Positions 23,638-35,440 of a stretch of 51,500 nucleotides of DNA are shown piece after piece. The position numbers and the translations under genes were made by a program. The notes under the pieces were generated by a model. It was not told the origin of the DNA and made no database searches. It worked only from the letters and a program-made list of their open reading frames with translations. The stretch's first letter is position 1. Every line of letters starts with the position of its first letter. Source of the stretch: Mesostigma viride (Eukaryota; Streptophyta; Mesostigmatophyceae; Mesostigmatales; Mesostigmataceae); assembly GCA_009746045.1 (NCBI GenBank), contig RPFO01000154.1:7374193-7425692 (forward strand), written 5' to 3'.

Positions 23638-23896
23638 GAAAGACGAAGCGATTGTGATATTCACAACCCAATTCGGTGCCCAAACGTGAAAGTTATGAGC
23701 TCCGCCGTCAGCCATGGCTACCTCGTGGCTCGTGGCTGGCATTGGGAGGCAATGAGGAAGCCGCGTCAAAGGCCTTGATATAGTCGACAAAAATCACAAA
23801 GACGAAGCGATTGTGATACTCACGGCCGGATTTAGTGCCCCAATGTTAAAGTTACGAGCTCCGCCATCAGCCATGGCTATTTCGTGCCTCAGGGCC
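23638..23896 (-). repeat. Tandem pair of about 95 bp beside the LINE, with a second RT fragment
   Basis: The segment at about 23640-23732 (GACGAAGCGATTGTGATATT...) is repeated at about 23799-23892 with scattered differences. Between the copies, the minus strand at about 23753-23798 reads FVIFVDYIKAFDAAS, a clear non-LTR reverse transcriptase motif A that differs from the one in the neighbouring LINE. It is either a fragment of a second LINE or a rearranged piece of the same family. Confidence 0.6.
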
Positions 23897-23899
23897 ATG

Positions 23900-26800
23900 T
23901 TGCACCTGATCATACATCATGGTGGGTGCAGGTACACCAAGAGGAGGTGGATGTTTACATCCCCCACCTGCGGGTTCTAGCCCAGAATGTATTGAAAACC
24001 ATACTTACCTTCTCAAGGATGTGTGAAGTGCGACAACTCTCAAAGAGACAACTATCAAAGAGACAACCAGCGCAGGCCAGAAATCGGGAGAATCCGGACC
24101 ATGGTAGCTCGAGCCTGCCGTTATCTTTTCCGCGTTTTCGAGTCGTTCAGGATGATGAAGATGAATGGTGATGGAAATGTGTATCCTTGTGCATTGAAAT
24201 TATGGCTGGCTTACGTGTGGAGCGACTAGATGACCTGACTAGATGACTATGCCTGGAGGCATGGCGATCCAAAGCCGTGGAAGGACTAGGGTAGTCTGAA
24301 AGGGAAAACGCAGTGCCGCATGGCTATTCTGATTTGGCACGCTGCAAAGGTGAAAACCATTTGCGTTCAGTGCCGGTCCGCGGAAAACGCGATCTGCAAA
24401 TGAATCCAGGCCGGAATCGAACTGGAGACCTCTCGCACCAATTTTTGCTAACTATAGGACGGACGTCTCCGGATCCTAGGGCATCGCCAACTGACACCTA
24501 CAGTCAGATTTGGTACTAGATAAATCATTCGAGATCTGTGTGTGGAGTACTACACACATGTCCACTCGAGAATTGCTCAGTCTCGAAACGTGAGACAGGC
24601 TGAACACGGCTGGAACCTTCTTGCGAAGGGGGAGTAGCTGGTACTATCGAGATCTGCCAAGCGCATATTCTGATTTGTCACCGGTTTGGCAGTGCCACAT
24701 GGCTATCTCTAGGAGGACATGCATGGCAGGAGATATGTTACATCAACTCCAAACAGAGGTTATCTAATTCAGATTTATAAAATTAATTACACCCTTGCTC
24801 CCGTTGGAGAGTCATAAAACAAATTGCTGCCTGGAGTAATCTTCTTCTGAAGTACTTTTAACTAAATCTTGTACTCTGCCTTTTCGTACTTATAGGCCTC
24901 TTCTATGACCAATCCAAGGCTCCCCACCAGGACTGCATGTCATTGATCGATTTATTAATCCGATAAATATATGAAATGCTGAGTTGAATATGTATTCTTG
25001 AGGTTGACCATCCCAAGCCTTATAGGCAAGTTTGCCCTTTTAGAAAACGATTTCAAAACCCACTACTGCACAACTAACAGAGACACGACAAAGCGTTTCA
25101 CGGATCAGTAAGGCAAACAATCGATATCTGTTTCGGCATCAGCCAATAGGACTGGATACGAAACACGGACCAAAATCGGATCTTCATTTCCGTGAACCGC
25201 ATGAACTTGCCAACAACATTTGCTTCACTTTGCATCCATCTGGCACACACACAGACTGATAACCTTTGACAACAGTTAGACTTCCAAGAACAGAAAGTAC
25301 AACATTGGCGCTCAGTGGAAGAAGAAGTCGTTTTTGTGAGTGTTTTGCTCATTGAGCGGCAAGCGCCCATCGCCAACAGCCTCATGGGTTAACATCCTCG
25401 CGCAGTAAATAAAAACAACTCGAGACACTTTCACAAACCTTACACAGAAAAAAAAATCACAAAACCATACCGCGGAAAAAATTGCCACAAGTATTCTGAT
25501 TGTACTGGCCACATATCCACCATATGTGGCCACAAGTATTGGCCACATAACCAAAGCAAAACACAAAACAAAAAGAGCTGTAACACAGTGAAAGACTGAA
25601 ACTCTACAGACTGGCTACCATAGCTGCAGACAGCTCTAGCAATATGGGAATCCTGGAAAACCTGCACATTCCAACAAGATTGACAAGATAAAGAATACAG
25701 ACACCGGGAACACATCAGGCAACAATTCAAGTGTAACGTAACTGCACATGCAGCTAACAGACAAGAGCAAGCATCACGGCAACATTCAAGCAAAAGGTGT
25801 AGCACCGGTATTTAACTCCAAACAGCTGTGTTTGTGCCGTGGGAAGCTGATGACAGTGCCAGTTGACTCTACGGACACCTCAGTGCCCCATATCCTCATC
25901 CAATTCAAGGCAGGGGTTAGTTTCAGAATCCGAGTTGCAACTAGCTTTGTACTGGCATCAAGCCTTCTCCTCTGCCCCAAACCTTACAAAACAGTAACAA
26001 AAAATTCATAAGGTTGGTTCTGAATGTGGAGTTCTGAGAAAAGACAACAGAGCAAAAACACAGACACATAAAATGTATCATGGGTTTCCCAGGTACTTGC
26101 GGATTGGGTTTCCCGCGGCACCAGAATGCCATGTGCTTGGTGCTGGTGATCTTGCACTGAAGCCATTTACAATCAAGAGTACTGAGAACTCCAGACATTG
26201 GTAAACAGTGCTTACTCATGATTGCCATGACTCAAGCCTTGAAGCCTGTAGAATGAACATACAAGAAGTAACAACTACAAGAGGATGGCTCAGCCAGCCA
26301 AGAGATATCTCTTTCAGCCCCCGAAGGGATCAGATACTCTAGTCCGAAACTCTTAGAATCCTCATCGCCATTCCTCCCATAAAGATTCTACAATTTCTAG
26401 ACACAAAGAACGAACAGGCCTCAGCAAACAGCCAATTGATGTCAGCATAGTCCTTGTGGGACTTTATCAGCCGGTAATTCCAAAAAACCCACACATCACT
26501 GGCCCGCCAGGTTCAAGTAAAAATACTTTTAAAATTTAAAAAGCCAGCAAAGTTCGAAGGGACATCAGATAGGAGCGAAAGACTAATTTCTGTTTGCATC
26601 CTCATCGCAGAATTGCTCGGATGAGCAGGACGAATCCGGTTGTCATCATTGTCCCCACTATCTTAAATTCTAAATACCCTCGAAAACAACCAGAGCATGA
26701 ACAAGGTGCTCACCATATCAAGAGGAGAGGAGAGAAATCTTCATCAACCTGCACAATCAGATGCAAAAACAATAGAACGCAGCCCTTTTGAAAATGAGCC

Positions 26801-27254
26801 ATGCCAGATACATGAAACGCCACAGCAGGACGATACCAAAAGGGCACCTCTCAGCTTCTTAGACATATTGTGATCCTCATGCACAACGATAAGCTGCATC
26901 GGAGGATTGACAGATAAAAAAGTATTTCATCCTCAAGGCGCACAAGTGTAGACGTGTACGTTGCACTATTCACGAGCGCCAATGGACAAAACACACACAA
27001 CCACCTTCATGGGTCCTGCGTGTATTTTATACACGTGTATTTACAGCCGACGCGGCAGGAACTTTCAGAGAACCATGTAAAATCAATTACCCGGTGCACG
27101 CGGCACTGGCGCCATTTAAGGAGGCGGGGCAGGCCAACGTGTACCAGTTTTGAGCGTATCATACGGCACTTCCTAAAAGGTCGTTATCATCACCAAGTTC
27201 CAGGTAACAGCCGGCATGCACAATGTCACACGTCGTGGCGGTGTATTTACTCAC
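23900..27254. other. AT-richer region without recognised genes
   Basis: I see no convincing exon series or transposase on either strand. Short open frames here have no recognisable motif. Small items are listed separately: the 25-bp repeat at 24056-24080 within the CAAAGAGACAACT tandem units at about 24031-24070, a pol III box-like segment at 24413-24450, and a one-ended match to the MITE end near 24782-24812. If the minus-strand first exon at 27255-27350 is real, part of this stretch may be its intron. Confidence 0.4.
24413..24450 (-). ncRNA. tRNA-like head (possible SINE)
   Basis: On the minus strand TAGCAAAAATTGG (A-box-like, 24450-24438) is followed by GTGCGAGAGGTCTCC and then AGTTCGATTCC (B-box-like, 24423-24413). 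The spacing and the GTGCGAGAGGTC stretch resemble the 3' half of a proline tRNA. No full cloverleaf can be built, so a tRNA-derived SINE head or tRNA relic is more likely than a functional gene. Confidence 0.3.
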
Positions 27255-27350
27255 ATAGACAACTGGGTCCTCCTCCAGGTTCGGCGCATTCTTCGAGAGG
27301 AATTCGCAGCGGCGTAAGCCAGCCGGCAGCAGCTGGAACGCGGCTGACAT
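27255..27350 (-). CDS. Candidate first exon of an unidentified gene
   Basis: ATG at 27350-27348 opens 32 codons reading MSAAFQLLPAGLRRCEFL and then SKNAPNLEEDPVVY, followed at once by a perfect donor GTGAGT (27254-27249). Composition and codon use look like the real exons in this window. The LxxC...L...DPVVY pattern faintly recalls the N-terminus of Vta1/LIP5 (ESCRT accessory) proteins, but the next exon, which should decide this, was not found below 27249. The product is therefore unassigned. It could also be a fragment of a degenerated gene. Confidence 0.35.
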
Positions 27351-28410
27351 TCGCTTCAGCAATATTCATTCCTACACCTACCGCAATGCAGAACGAAACT
27401 GGAAAAGAACCCAGAAATATAATCACCCGAAACGGCACCGGCCAGGCAAAGGAAGGAATGCCGGCGGCTTCCTATCAGAAAGGTGAAAGAGTTCGATCGG
27501 AGTCGCACTCTGGACAGCGTGAGATCATCGTCCCGGAGGACTTTCTCATCCGTGGCAGTGGGACTGCTTGTGCGGCCGTGCGCACGCTCCGCTCGCTTTT
27601 CAAACGGCGGCCCATCGCCGCCAGTCGCTCGGAGCCGTCGATCGGGTCGACCCGCTTAGGCCGAGCCGGGGGGCTGCCGGGCTTCCGCGGTTGGCGCGTT
27701 AACAAGACGACGTCACATCCAAGTCACATCATCAGTCACAACTCACAAGCCTCTCCAACTCTACAGTCTACTGTACAGTGGTAGACTACATGTACCTTGG
27801 TACTTTCACTACTTTGCAAGCCGCATGCGAGCGTCGCGTTCGGCCGCACTGTAGGTGCAAAACCTCAACCTGCCCCAACGTACCCAACCCGTATAAATCT
27901 CTGCTGCCCATGTGCGGCGTGGGCAACAACAACAACAACAACAACCCCAACCGTACAGGGTCGTGTCTGACCACCGCCAGAATGAACTCAGGCGTTTCCC
28001 GTGGTTAAAGTTACGGAGTACAGCATCACGATGTGAGATACCTACGCAGTACGCCGAGCTACAGTACGCGGTCTGACCCAACACGGCCTACACCGGCTAC
28101 ACGAGACACTCTACAGCTCGGCCTATGTACGTTACGACGCGAGGGAAGTGGGAAGGCGGCAACACGAATTCACGATATGTACACCCCCACTTTGATGTCT
28201 AAGATTCTCAGGCTGAAGATCATGAGACCCTGGATTTGACCTCTACTAGTACTATAAATGTATTAGAATATATTAGAACTTAGTCAAATCGAATCACAGT
28301 AGTAAGATTCTTTAAGATCGTGAGCCCTGGGTTGGTCGGACCCCTTTCTTAAACATCAAGGGGTGTACCCCGGAACGTGGCGAATGCCGGAAGCCACTAG
28401 CCAGTGAAGG
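27351..28410. other. Region between the candidate exon and the giant transposon
   Basis: GC-rich from about 27480 to 27710, then mixed. It contains a short (AAC)n run at about 27927-27945. The 276-codon open frame on the plus strand (26954-27784) has no recognisable domain and overlaps the better candidate exon on the other strand. No RNA or element is recognised. Confidence 0.4.
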
Positions 28411-28419
28411 GCCTTCGGT
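28411..28419. repeat. Left 9-bp target site duplication
   Basis: GCCTTCGGT directly precedes the left end of the large inverted-repeat element and matches 36180-36188 exactly. Confidence 0.9.
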
Positions 28420-29154
28420 GGGATTTCTTATTCCGGCGCCCAATGGCCTCCGGGACAGGCGCGCCGCGCCAGACTCGCCCGCCTTTGGGCTTTGGGCGTC
28501 TTGGAATTTGGCTTTGGGCGTCTTGGAAGTTGGCTTTGGGCGTTTGCTCTTTTGGCAGATTTCTACACTACACTGGTACTACGTAAAAAAGCACAGACTG
28601 GTGCGGCGTAACATTTTTAAACTTGGTAAAATTACCGCCGCACAGCCAGCCAGAACTGGACAAGGTGATGGCCGCAAGTAGTCGTTGCTGGGCTATCGTA
28701 TTTGTAGCATGGGGCGTTTCACCGAGTCTACGGTTAGCATGATGGGGAGGATTCCTAACCTTCATTATGTGGGTTAAGTAGGGGTGGTCATAGTGGCCGG
28801 TTTCCCTCGCTTCCTTGTAAACCAGGCTCTGCGTCAAGATCACAGACGACCGGGTAAGTAGTTGTTCCAGTCTGTTCTAGTTTGTATGACGCCTGCTATT
28901 AGGCGTTCTTGTTATTGTCGTTCATCATCGCCGTGACCGTCGTGGCCAGCAGCGTGCTTTTTTTACATACCGGATGGGGTCGACTTGTGTATTGATAGCG
29001 CATTGGTGAATATCGCTGCATGGAGGAATATCGGCTACAACCCGCGGGAAAGTGCTGGCTCCAATGTTCTTTTTGTATGCAGGCTGACGGCACTGCCAAG
29101 CCGGAGACGAATATGACGCTCGTTAAAATGCCAGTCATTCAGACCGACTGCGCG

Positions 29155-30225
29155 ACTGGTTGTGGGATACACGTTCCTGGTTTTGGGATGTGTTCCTTGT
29201 TGTGGGATACTTGTTCCTGGTTGTGGGATACACGTTCCTAGTTGTGGGATAGTCGTTCCTGGTTGTGGGATGTGTTCCTGGTTGTGGGATACTTGTTCCT
29301 GGTTGTGGGATGCACGTTCCTGGTTGTGGGATAGCAGTTCTTGGTTGTGGGATGTGTTCCTGGTTGTGGGATGCACGTCCTGGTTGTGAGATGTGTTGCT
29401 GGTTGTGGGATACTTGTTCCTGGTTGTGGGATATTTGTTCCTGGTTGTAGGATACTTGTTCCTGGTTGTGGGATACACGTTCCTGGTTGTGGGATGTGTT
29501 CCTTGTTGTGGATACTTGTTCCTGGTTGTGGGATACTTGTTCCTGGTTGTGGGATAGTCGTTCCTGGTTGTGGGATACTTGTTCCTGGTTGTGGGATACT
29601 TGTTCCTGGTGTGGGAAGCACGTTCCTGGTTGTGGGATACTTGTTCCTGGTTGTGGATACTTGTTCCTGGTTGTGGGATACTTGTTCCTGGTTGTGGGAT
29701 GCACGTTCCTGGTTGTGGGAAACACGTTCCTGGTTGTGGGATACTTGTTCCTTGTTGTGGGAAACACGTTCCTGGTTGTGGGATACTTGTTCCTGGTTGT
29801 GGGAAACACGTTCCTGGTTGTGGGAAACATGTTCCTGGTTGTGGGAAACACGTTCCTGGTTGTGGATACACGTCCTGGTTGTGGGATACTTGTTCCTGGT
29901 TGTGGGATGCACGTTCCTGGTGGTGGTAAACACGTTCCTGGTTGTGGGATACTTGTTCCTGGTTGTGGGAAACACGTTCTGGTTGTGGGATACACGTTCC
30001 TGGTTGTGGGAAACACGTTCCTGGTTGTGGGAAACTTGTTCCTGGTTGTGGGAAACACGTTCCTGGTTGTGGGAAACATGTTCCTGGTTGTGGGAAACAC
30101 GTTCCTGGTTGTGGGAAACACGTTCCTGGTTGTGGGAAACACGTTCCTGGTTGTGGGAAACACGTTCCTGGTTGTGGGAAACACGTTCCTGGTTGTGGGA
30201 TAGTTGAGCAAAGTTGTGGGATGTG
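29155..30225 (+). repeat. 21-bp tandem array, left arm
   Basis: About 50 copies of a 21-bp unit (GTTCCTGGTTGTGGGATACT and close variants with GAAACAC, GATGCAC or GATAGTC). The unit is a multiple of three and open in all six frames, which produces long 7-residue-period frames; these are not annotated as genes. Confidence 0.95.
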
Positions 30226-30244
30226 TTCCTGGTCCAAATATAAA

Positions 30245-30880
30245 GGGGCACGGGAATTAGCGATAGCAGAGGGGGCTCGGGAATAACGTTAGCAGGGGGC
30301 ACGGGCACTAACGTTAGTGAAGGGGCACGGGCACTAACGTTAGCAGAGGGGGCTGGGCACTAACGTTAGTAAAGGGGCACGGGCACTAACGTTAGCAGAG
30401 GGGGCTGGGCACTATCGTTAGTTAGTAAAGGGGCACGGGCACTAACGATAGGAGAGGGGGCTGGGCACTAACGTTAGTAAAGGGGCACGGGCACTGACGT
30501 TAGCAGAGGGGGCTGGGCACTAACGTTAGTAAAGGGGCATGGGCACTAACGATAGCAGAGGGGGTGTGGGAATTAAAGTTTATTAGCATAGGGGGGAAAT
30601 AATTATAGTAGAGGGGGGGGCACTAACGTTAGCAGCAGAGGGCACGAGCACTAACGTTAGTAAAGGGGCGCGGGCACTAACGTTAACTAGCAGAGGGGGC
30701 TAGGGAATAACGTTAGTGAAGGGGGGTGGGCATTAACGATAGCAGGGGGGGGGAGGGCACTTACGTTAGCAGAGGGGTGTGGGAACTAATGTTAGCAAAG
30801 GAGGGGGGGGCACTAACGTTAGCAGAGGGGGCTGGGCACTAACGTTAGCATAGGGGGTGTGGGAATTAACGTTAGGGCCA
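30245..30880 (+). repeat. AACGTTAGT-type tandem array, left arm and centre
   Basis: Units of about 24-26 bp built around CACTAACGTTAGTAAAGGGG alternating with GCAGAGGGGGCTGGG. The palindromic AACGTT core recurs in nearly every unit. The inverted counterpart is at about 32485-32880. Confidence 0.9.
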
Positions 30881-30886
30881 CGCACT

Positions 30887-31346
30887 GCCGGCAGTTACCA
30901 CTCCCTGTGATGATTGCATGGATGGCTTGTGGGTTCTGGCATGGGGTAGCACTGCCGGCAGTTACCACTCCTTGTGATGACTGCATGTCCCCGGCTTGGT
31001 TGTTCTTGCATGGGGTGGCACTGCCGGCAGTTACCACTCCTTGTGATGACTGCATGTCCCCTTGACGCAAGGACGGCTTGTGTGTTCTTGCATGGCGTGG
31101 CACTGCCGGCAGTCACCACTCCTTGTGATGACTGCATGTCCCCGGCTTGTGTGTTCTTGAATGGGGTGGCACTGCCGGCAGTTACCACTCCTTGTGATGA
31201 CTGCATGTCCCCTTGACGCAAGGACGGCTTGTGGGGTCTTGCATGGCGTGGCACTGCCGGCAGTCACCACTCCTTGTGATGACTGCATGTCCCCTTTATG
31301 CAAGGACGGCTTGTGGGGTCTTGCATGGGGTGGCACTGCCGGCAGA
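30887..31346 (+). repeat. Central 64/82-bp tandem repeat
   Basis: Seven units starting near GGCACTGCCGGCAGTTACCA and containing TGTGATGACTGCATGTCCCC. Alternate units carry an 18-bp insert (TTGACGCAAGGACGGCTTG-like), giving two unit lengths. The block lies in the centre of the large transposon. Confidence 0.85.
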
Positions 31347-31506
31347 GGATACTTGTTCCTGGTTGTGGGATACACGTTCCTAGTTGTGGGATAGTCGTTC
31401 CTGGTTGTGGGATACTTGTTCGTGGTGGTGGGAAACACGTTCCTGCTTGTGGGATACTCGTTCCTGGTTGTGGGATGCACGTTCCTGGTTGTGGGATACT
31501 TGTTCC
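31347..31506 (+). repeat. Stray 21-bp array in the element centre
   Basis: About eight copies of the same 21-bp unit as the arms, in the left-arm orientation, separated from the left array by the 24-bp and 64/82-bp repeats. This suggests local rearrangement. Confidence 0.9.
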
Positions 31507-31722
31507 TTGACATGTTCGCCGTTATTCCTCCATGCAGTTATTCCTACACGCACATCAAGATAGAGCTATTAAATATTTCCTTGTACATCCAATGATGCTA
31601 CGTCTTGGCTATGCTCACATTACTTGCCCACGCTCCTTGTTATGATAAGCTCACATGGGTCTCATTGCACCCACAGATCTTGTGCACAGGATCGTTTAGC
31701 GTGTCCGATTGCAGCTGTGGCA

Positions 31723-31910
31723 TTAATTAATTAATTAATTAGACTCGTGCTCCCGTTTGGGAGTCACGCAAGTGTGGCATGCCTCTAGCATGAAGGAGAA
31801 AGGGGGTCTCTGACCTTCCTTCCTGTTGTGCAAACAAAGGGATGAAAGGCAGTTCGGGCTCCGTGACTCCCCAACGGGAGCATGAGTCTAATTAATTAAT
31901 TAATTAATTA
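31723..31910. mobile_element. 188-bp MITE-like palindrome with TTAA ends
   Basis: The left end has TTAATTAATTAATTAATTAG, then ACTCGTGCTCCCGTTTGGGA and GTCACG; the right end is its complement with a few mismatches. The inverted repeats are about 46 bp with an internal spacer of about 95 bp. It is nested in the centre of the large transposon. A one-ended relative lies near 24782-24812 (TTAATTACACCCTTGCTCCC then GTTGGAGAGTCA). Confidence 0.75.
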
Positions 31911-32484
31911 CCTACCTACCTGACCTACCTATCAAGTTCTAACTAGCTCACTAGCTAACTAACTGACTAACTATTTTAACCAAGTAAGTACTAACTACTA
32001 ACTAAACAACCCCCGTTGCTCTGCCGAACTAAGTAGATGCCCTTCGATTAAAACGCACAAATCGTGAATGATGCAAGCTACCGTGCCGACGCACAATTGA
32101 TTCTTGCCCCCCTACGCGTCTAAATCTTGTATTGTTGTCATTAAGCGCTCAACGTGCATGGGGCTAGCTGCCCCAATATGAGATTCCACGGACAACACCG
32201 AAAATGAGAAACCACAGTAGCTACCAGCAAGTTACGAACACAGGACCTCCCTAAATCTAGTATCAAGTAAAGTTATTTCCCCGTTTCCACGAACTTGGTC
32301 CATTCACATTTATAGCGGTGAATTAACTGTCACACCTTGCTCAGGCAAAGTGCGCCAAGTCCTACAGCATGTCTCCCCATGTCATTCACTTAAATAAGGA
32401 AGGGAAATGTAAAGCCATGCATCGTGAAGCCGTATGAAAGGGCATAACCACCCGAAAAATCAAGTTGGTACGTATAGTGTCAAC

Positions 32485-32880
32485 CCCCTCTGCTAACGTT
32501 AGTGCCCGCGCCCCTTTACTAACGTTAGTGCTCGTGCCCCTCTGCTAACGTTAGTGCCCCCCCCTCTACTATAATTATTTCCCCCCTCTGCTAATAAACT
32601 TTAATTCCCACACCCGCTCTGCTATCGTTAGTGCCCGTGCCCCTTTACTAACGTTAGTGCCCAGCCCCCTCTGCTAATGTTAGTGCCTGTGCCCCTTTAC
32701 TAACGTTAGTGCCCAGCCCCCTCTGCTAACGTTAGTGCCCGTGCCCCTTTACTAACGTTAGTGCCCAGCCCCCTCTGCTAACGTTAGTGCCCGTGCCCCT
32801 TCACTAACGTTAGTGCCCGTGCCCCTCTGCTAACGTTATTCCCGAGCCCCCTCTGCTATCGCTAATTCCCGTGCCCCTTT
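32485..32880 (-). repeat. AACGTTAGT-type tandem array, right arm
   Basis: Inverted counterpart of the array at 30245-30880, with the same unit types in mirrored order, including the shared TATAATTATTTCCCCCCTCT stretch near 32567-32588. Confidence 0.9.
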
Positions 32881-32888
32881 ATATTTGG

Positions 32889-35440
32889 ACCAGGAACACA
32901 TCCCACAACCAGGAACAAGTATCCCACAACCAAGAACGTGTTTCCCACAACCAGGAACGTGTATCCCACAACCAGGAACGACTATCCCACAACCAAGAAC
33001 GTGTTTCCCACAACCAGGAACGTGTTTCCCACAACCAGGAACGTGTATCCCACAACCAGGAACGTGTTTCCCACAACCAGGAGCGTGTTTCCCACAACCA
33101 GGAACAAGTATCCCACAACCAGGAACAAGTATCCCACAACCAGGAACAAGTATCCTACAACCAGGAACAAGTATCCCACAACCAGGAACGTGTATCCCAC
33201 AACCATGAACAAGTATCCCACAACCAGGAACAAGTATCCCACAACCAGGAACGTGTTTCCCACCACCAGGAACATGTTTCCCACAACCAGGAACGTGTAT
33301 CCCACAACCAGGAACAAGTATCCTACAACCTGGAACGTGTTTCCCACAACCAGGAACGTGTATCCCACAACCAGGAACAAGTATCCCACAACCAGGAACG
33401 TGTTTCCCACCACCAGGAACAAGTATCCCACAACCAGGAACGTGTTTCCCACAACCAGGAACGTGTATCCCACAACCAGGAACAAGCATCCCACCACCAG
33501 GAACGTGTTTCCCACAACCAGGAACAAGTATCCCACAACCAGGAACGTGCATCCCACAACCAGGAACAAGTATCCCACAACCAGGAACAAGTATCCCACA
33601 ACCAGGAACAAGTATCCCACAACCAGGAACAAGTATCCCACAACCAGGAACGTGTTTCCCACCACCAGGAACATGTTTCCCACAACCAGGAACGTGTTTC
33701 CCACAACCAGGAACGTGTATCCCACAACCAGGAACGTGTATCCCACAACCAGGAACGTGCATCCCACAACCAGGAACAAGTATCCCACAACCAGGAACGT
33801 GTTTCCCACCACCAGGAACAAGTATCCCACAACCAGGAACGACTATCCCACAACCAGGAACGTGTTTCCCACCACCAGGAACGTGTATCCCACAACCAGG
33901 AACGTGTTTCCCACAACCAGGAACGTGTTTCCCACAACCAGGAACAAGTATCGCACAACAAGGAACACATCCCACAACCAGGAACAAGTATCCCACAACC
34001 AGGAACGTGTATCCCACAACCAGGAACGTGCATCCCACAACCAGGAGCAAGTATCCCACAACCAGGAACGTGTTTCCCACAACCAGGAACGACTATCCCA
34101 CAACCAGGAACAAGTATCCCACAACCAGGAACGACTATCCCACAACCAGGAACGTGTTTCCCACCACTAGGAACAAGTATCCCACAACCAGGAACGACTA
34201 TCCCACAACCAGGAACGTGTATCCCACAACCAGGAACGTGTATCCCACAACCAGGAACGTGTTTCCCACAACCAGGAACGTGTTTCCCACAACCAGGAAC
34301 AAGTATCCCACAACCAGGAACGACTATCCCACAACCAGGAACGTGTTTCCCACCACTAGGAACAAGTATCCCACAACCAGGAACGACTATCCCACAACCA
34401 GGAACGTGTATCCCACAACCAGGAACGTGTATCCCACAACCAGGAACGTGTTTCCCACAACCAGGAACGACTATCCCACAACCAGGAACGTGTTTCCCAC
34501 CACTAGGAACAAGTATCCCACAACCAGGAACGACTATCCCACAACCAGGAACGTGTATCCCACAACCAGGAACGTGTATCCCACAACCAGGAACGTGTTT
34601 CCCACAACCAGGATCGTGTTTCCCACAACCAGGAACGTGTTTCCCACAACCAGGAACGTGTTTCCCACAACCAGGAACGTGTTTCCCACAACCAGGAACG
34701 TGTATCCCACAACCAGGAACGTGTATCCCACAACCAGGAACGTGCATCCCACAACCAGGAACAAGTATCCCACAACCAGGAACGTGTTTCCCACCACCAG
34801 GAACAAGTATCCCACAACCAGGAACGACTATCCCACAACCAGGAACGTGTTTCCCACCACCAGGAACGTGTTTCCCACAACCAGGAACAAGTATCGCACA
34901 ACAAGGAACACGTCCCACAACCAGGAACAAGTATCCCACAACCAGGAACGTGTATCCCACAACAAGGAACACATCCCACAACCAGGAACAAGTATCCCAC
35001 AACCAGGAACGTGTTTCCCACAACCAGGAACGACTATCCCACAACCAGGAACAAGTATCCCACAACCAGGAACGACTATCCCACAACCAGGAACGTGTTT
35101 CCCACCACTAGGAACAAGTATCCCACAACCAGGAACGACTATCCCACAACCAGGAACGTGTATCCCACAACCAGGAACGTGTATCCCACAACCAGGAACG
35201 TGTTTCCCACAACCAGGAACGTGTTTCCCACAACCAGGAACGACTATCCCACAACCACGAACGTGTATCCCACAACCAGGAACAAGTATCGCACAACAAG
35301 GAACACATCCCACAACCAGGAACAAGTATCCCACAACCAGGAACGACTATCCCACAACCAGGAACGTGCATCCCACAACCAGGAACAAGTATCCCACAAC
35401 AAGGAACACATCCCACAACCAGGAACGTGTATCCCACAAC
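32889..35440 (-). repeat. 21-bp tandem array, right arm
   Basis: About 120 copies of the 21-bp unit in inverted orientation to the left arm, so this array is more than twice as long as its partner. Larger blocks of units are themselves repeated, for example around 34100-34260, 34290-34450, 34470-34570 and 35030-35190. Confidence 0.95.

Noticed and set aside
22729-23778. 349-codon plus-strand open frame opposite the LINE ORF1
   Set aside because: The minus-strand reading has recognisable ORF1 features and matching RT downstream. The plus-strand frame has none and is a shadow of GC-rich coding DNA.
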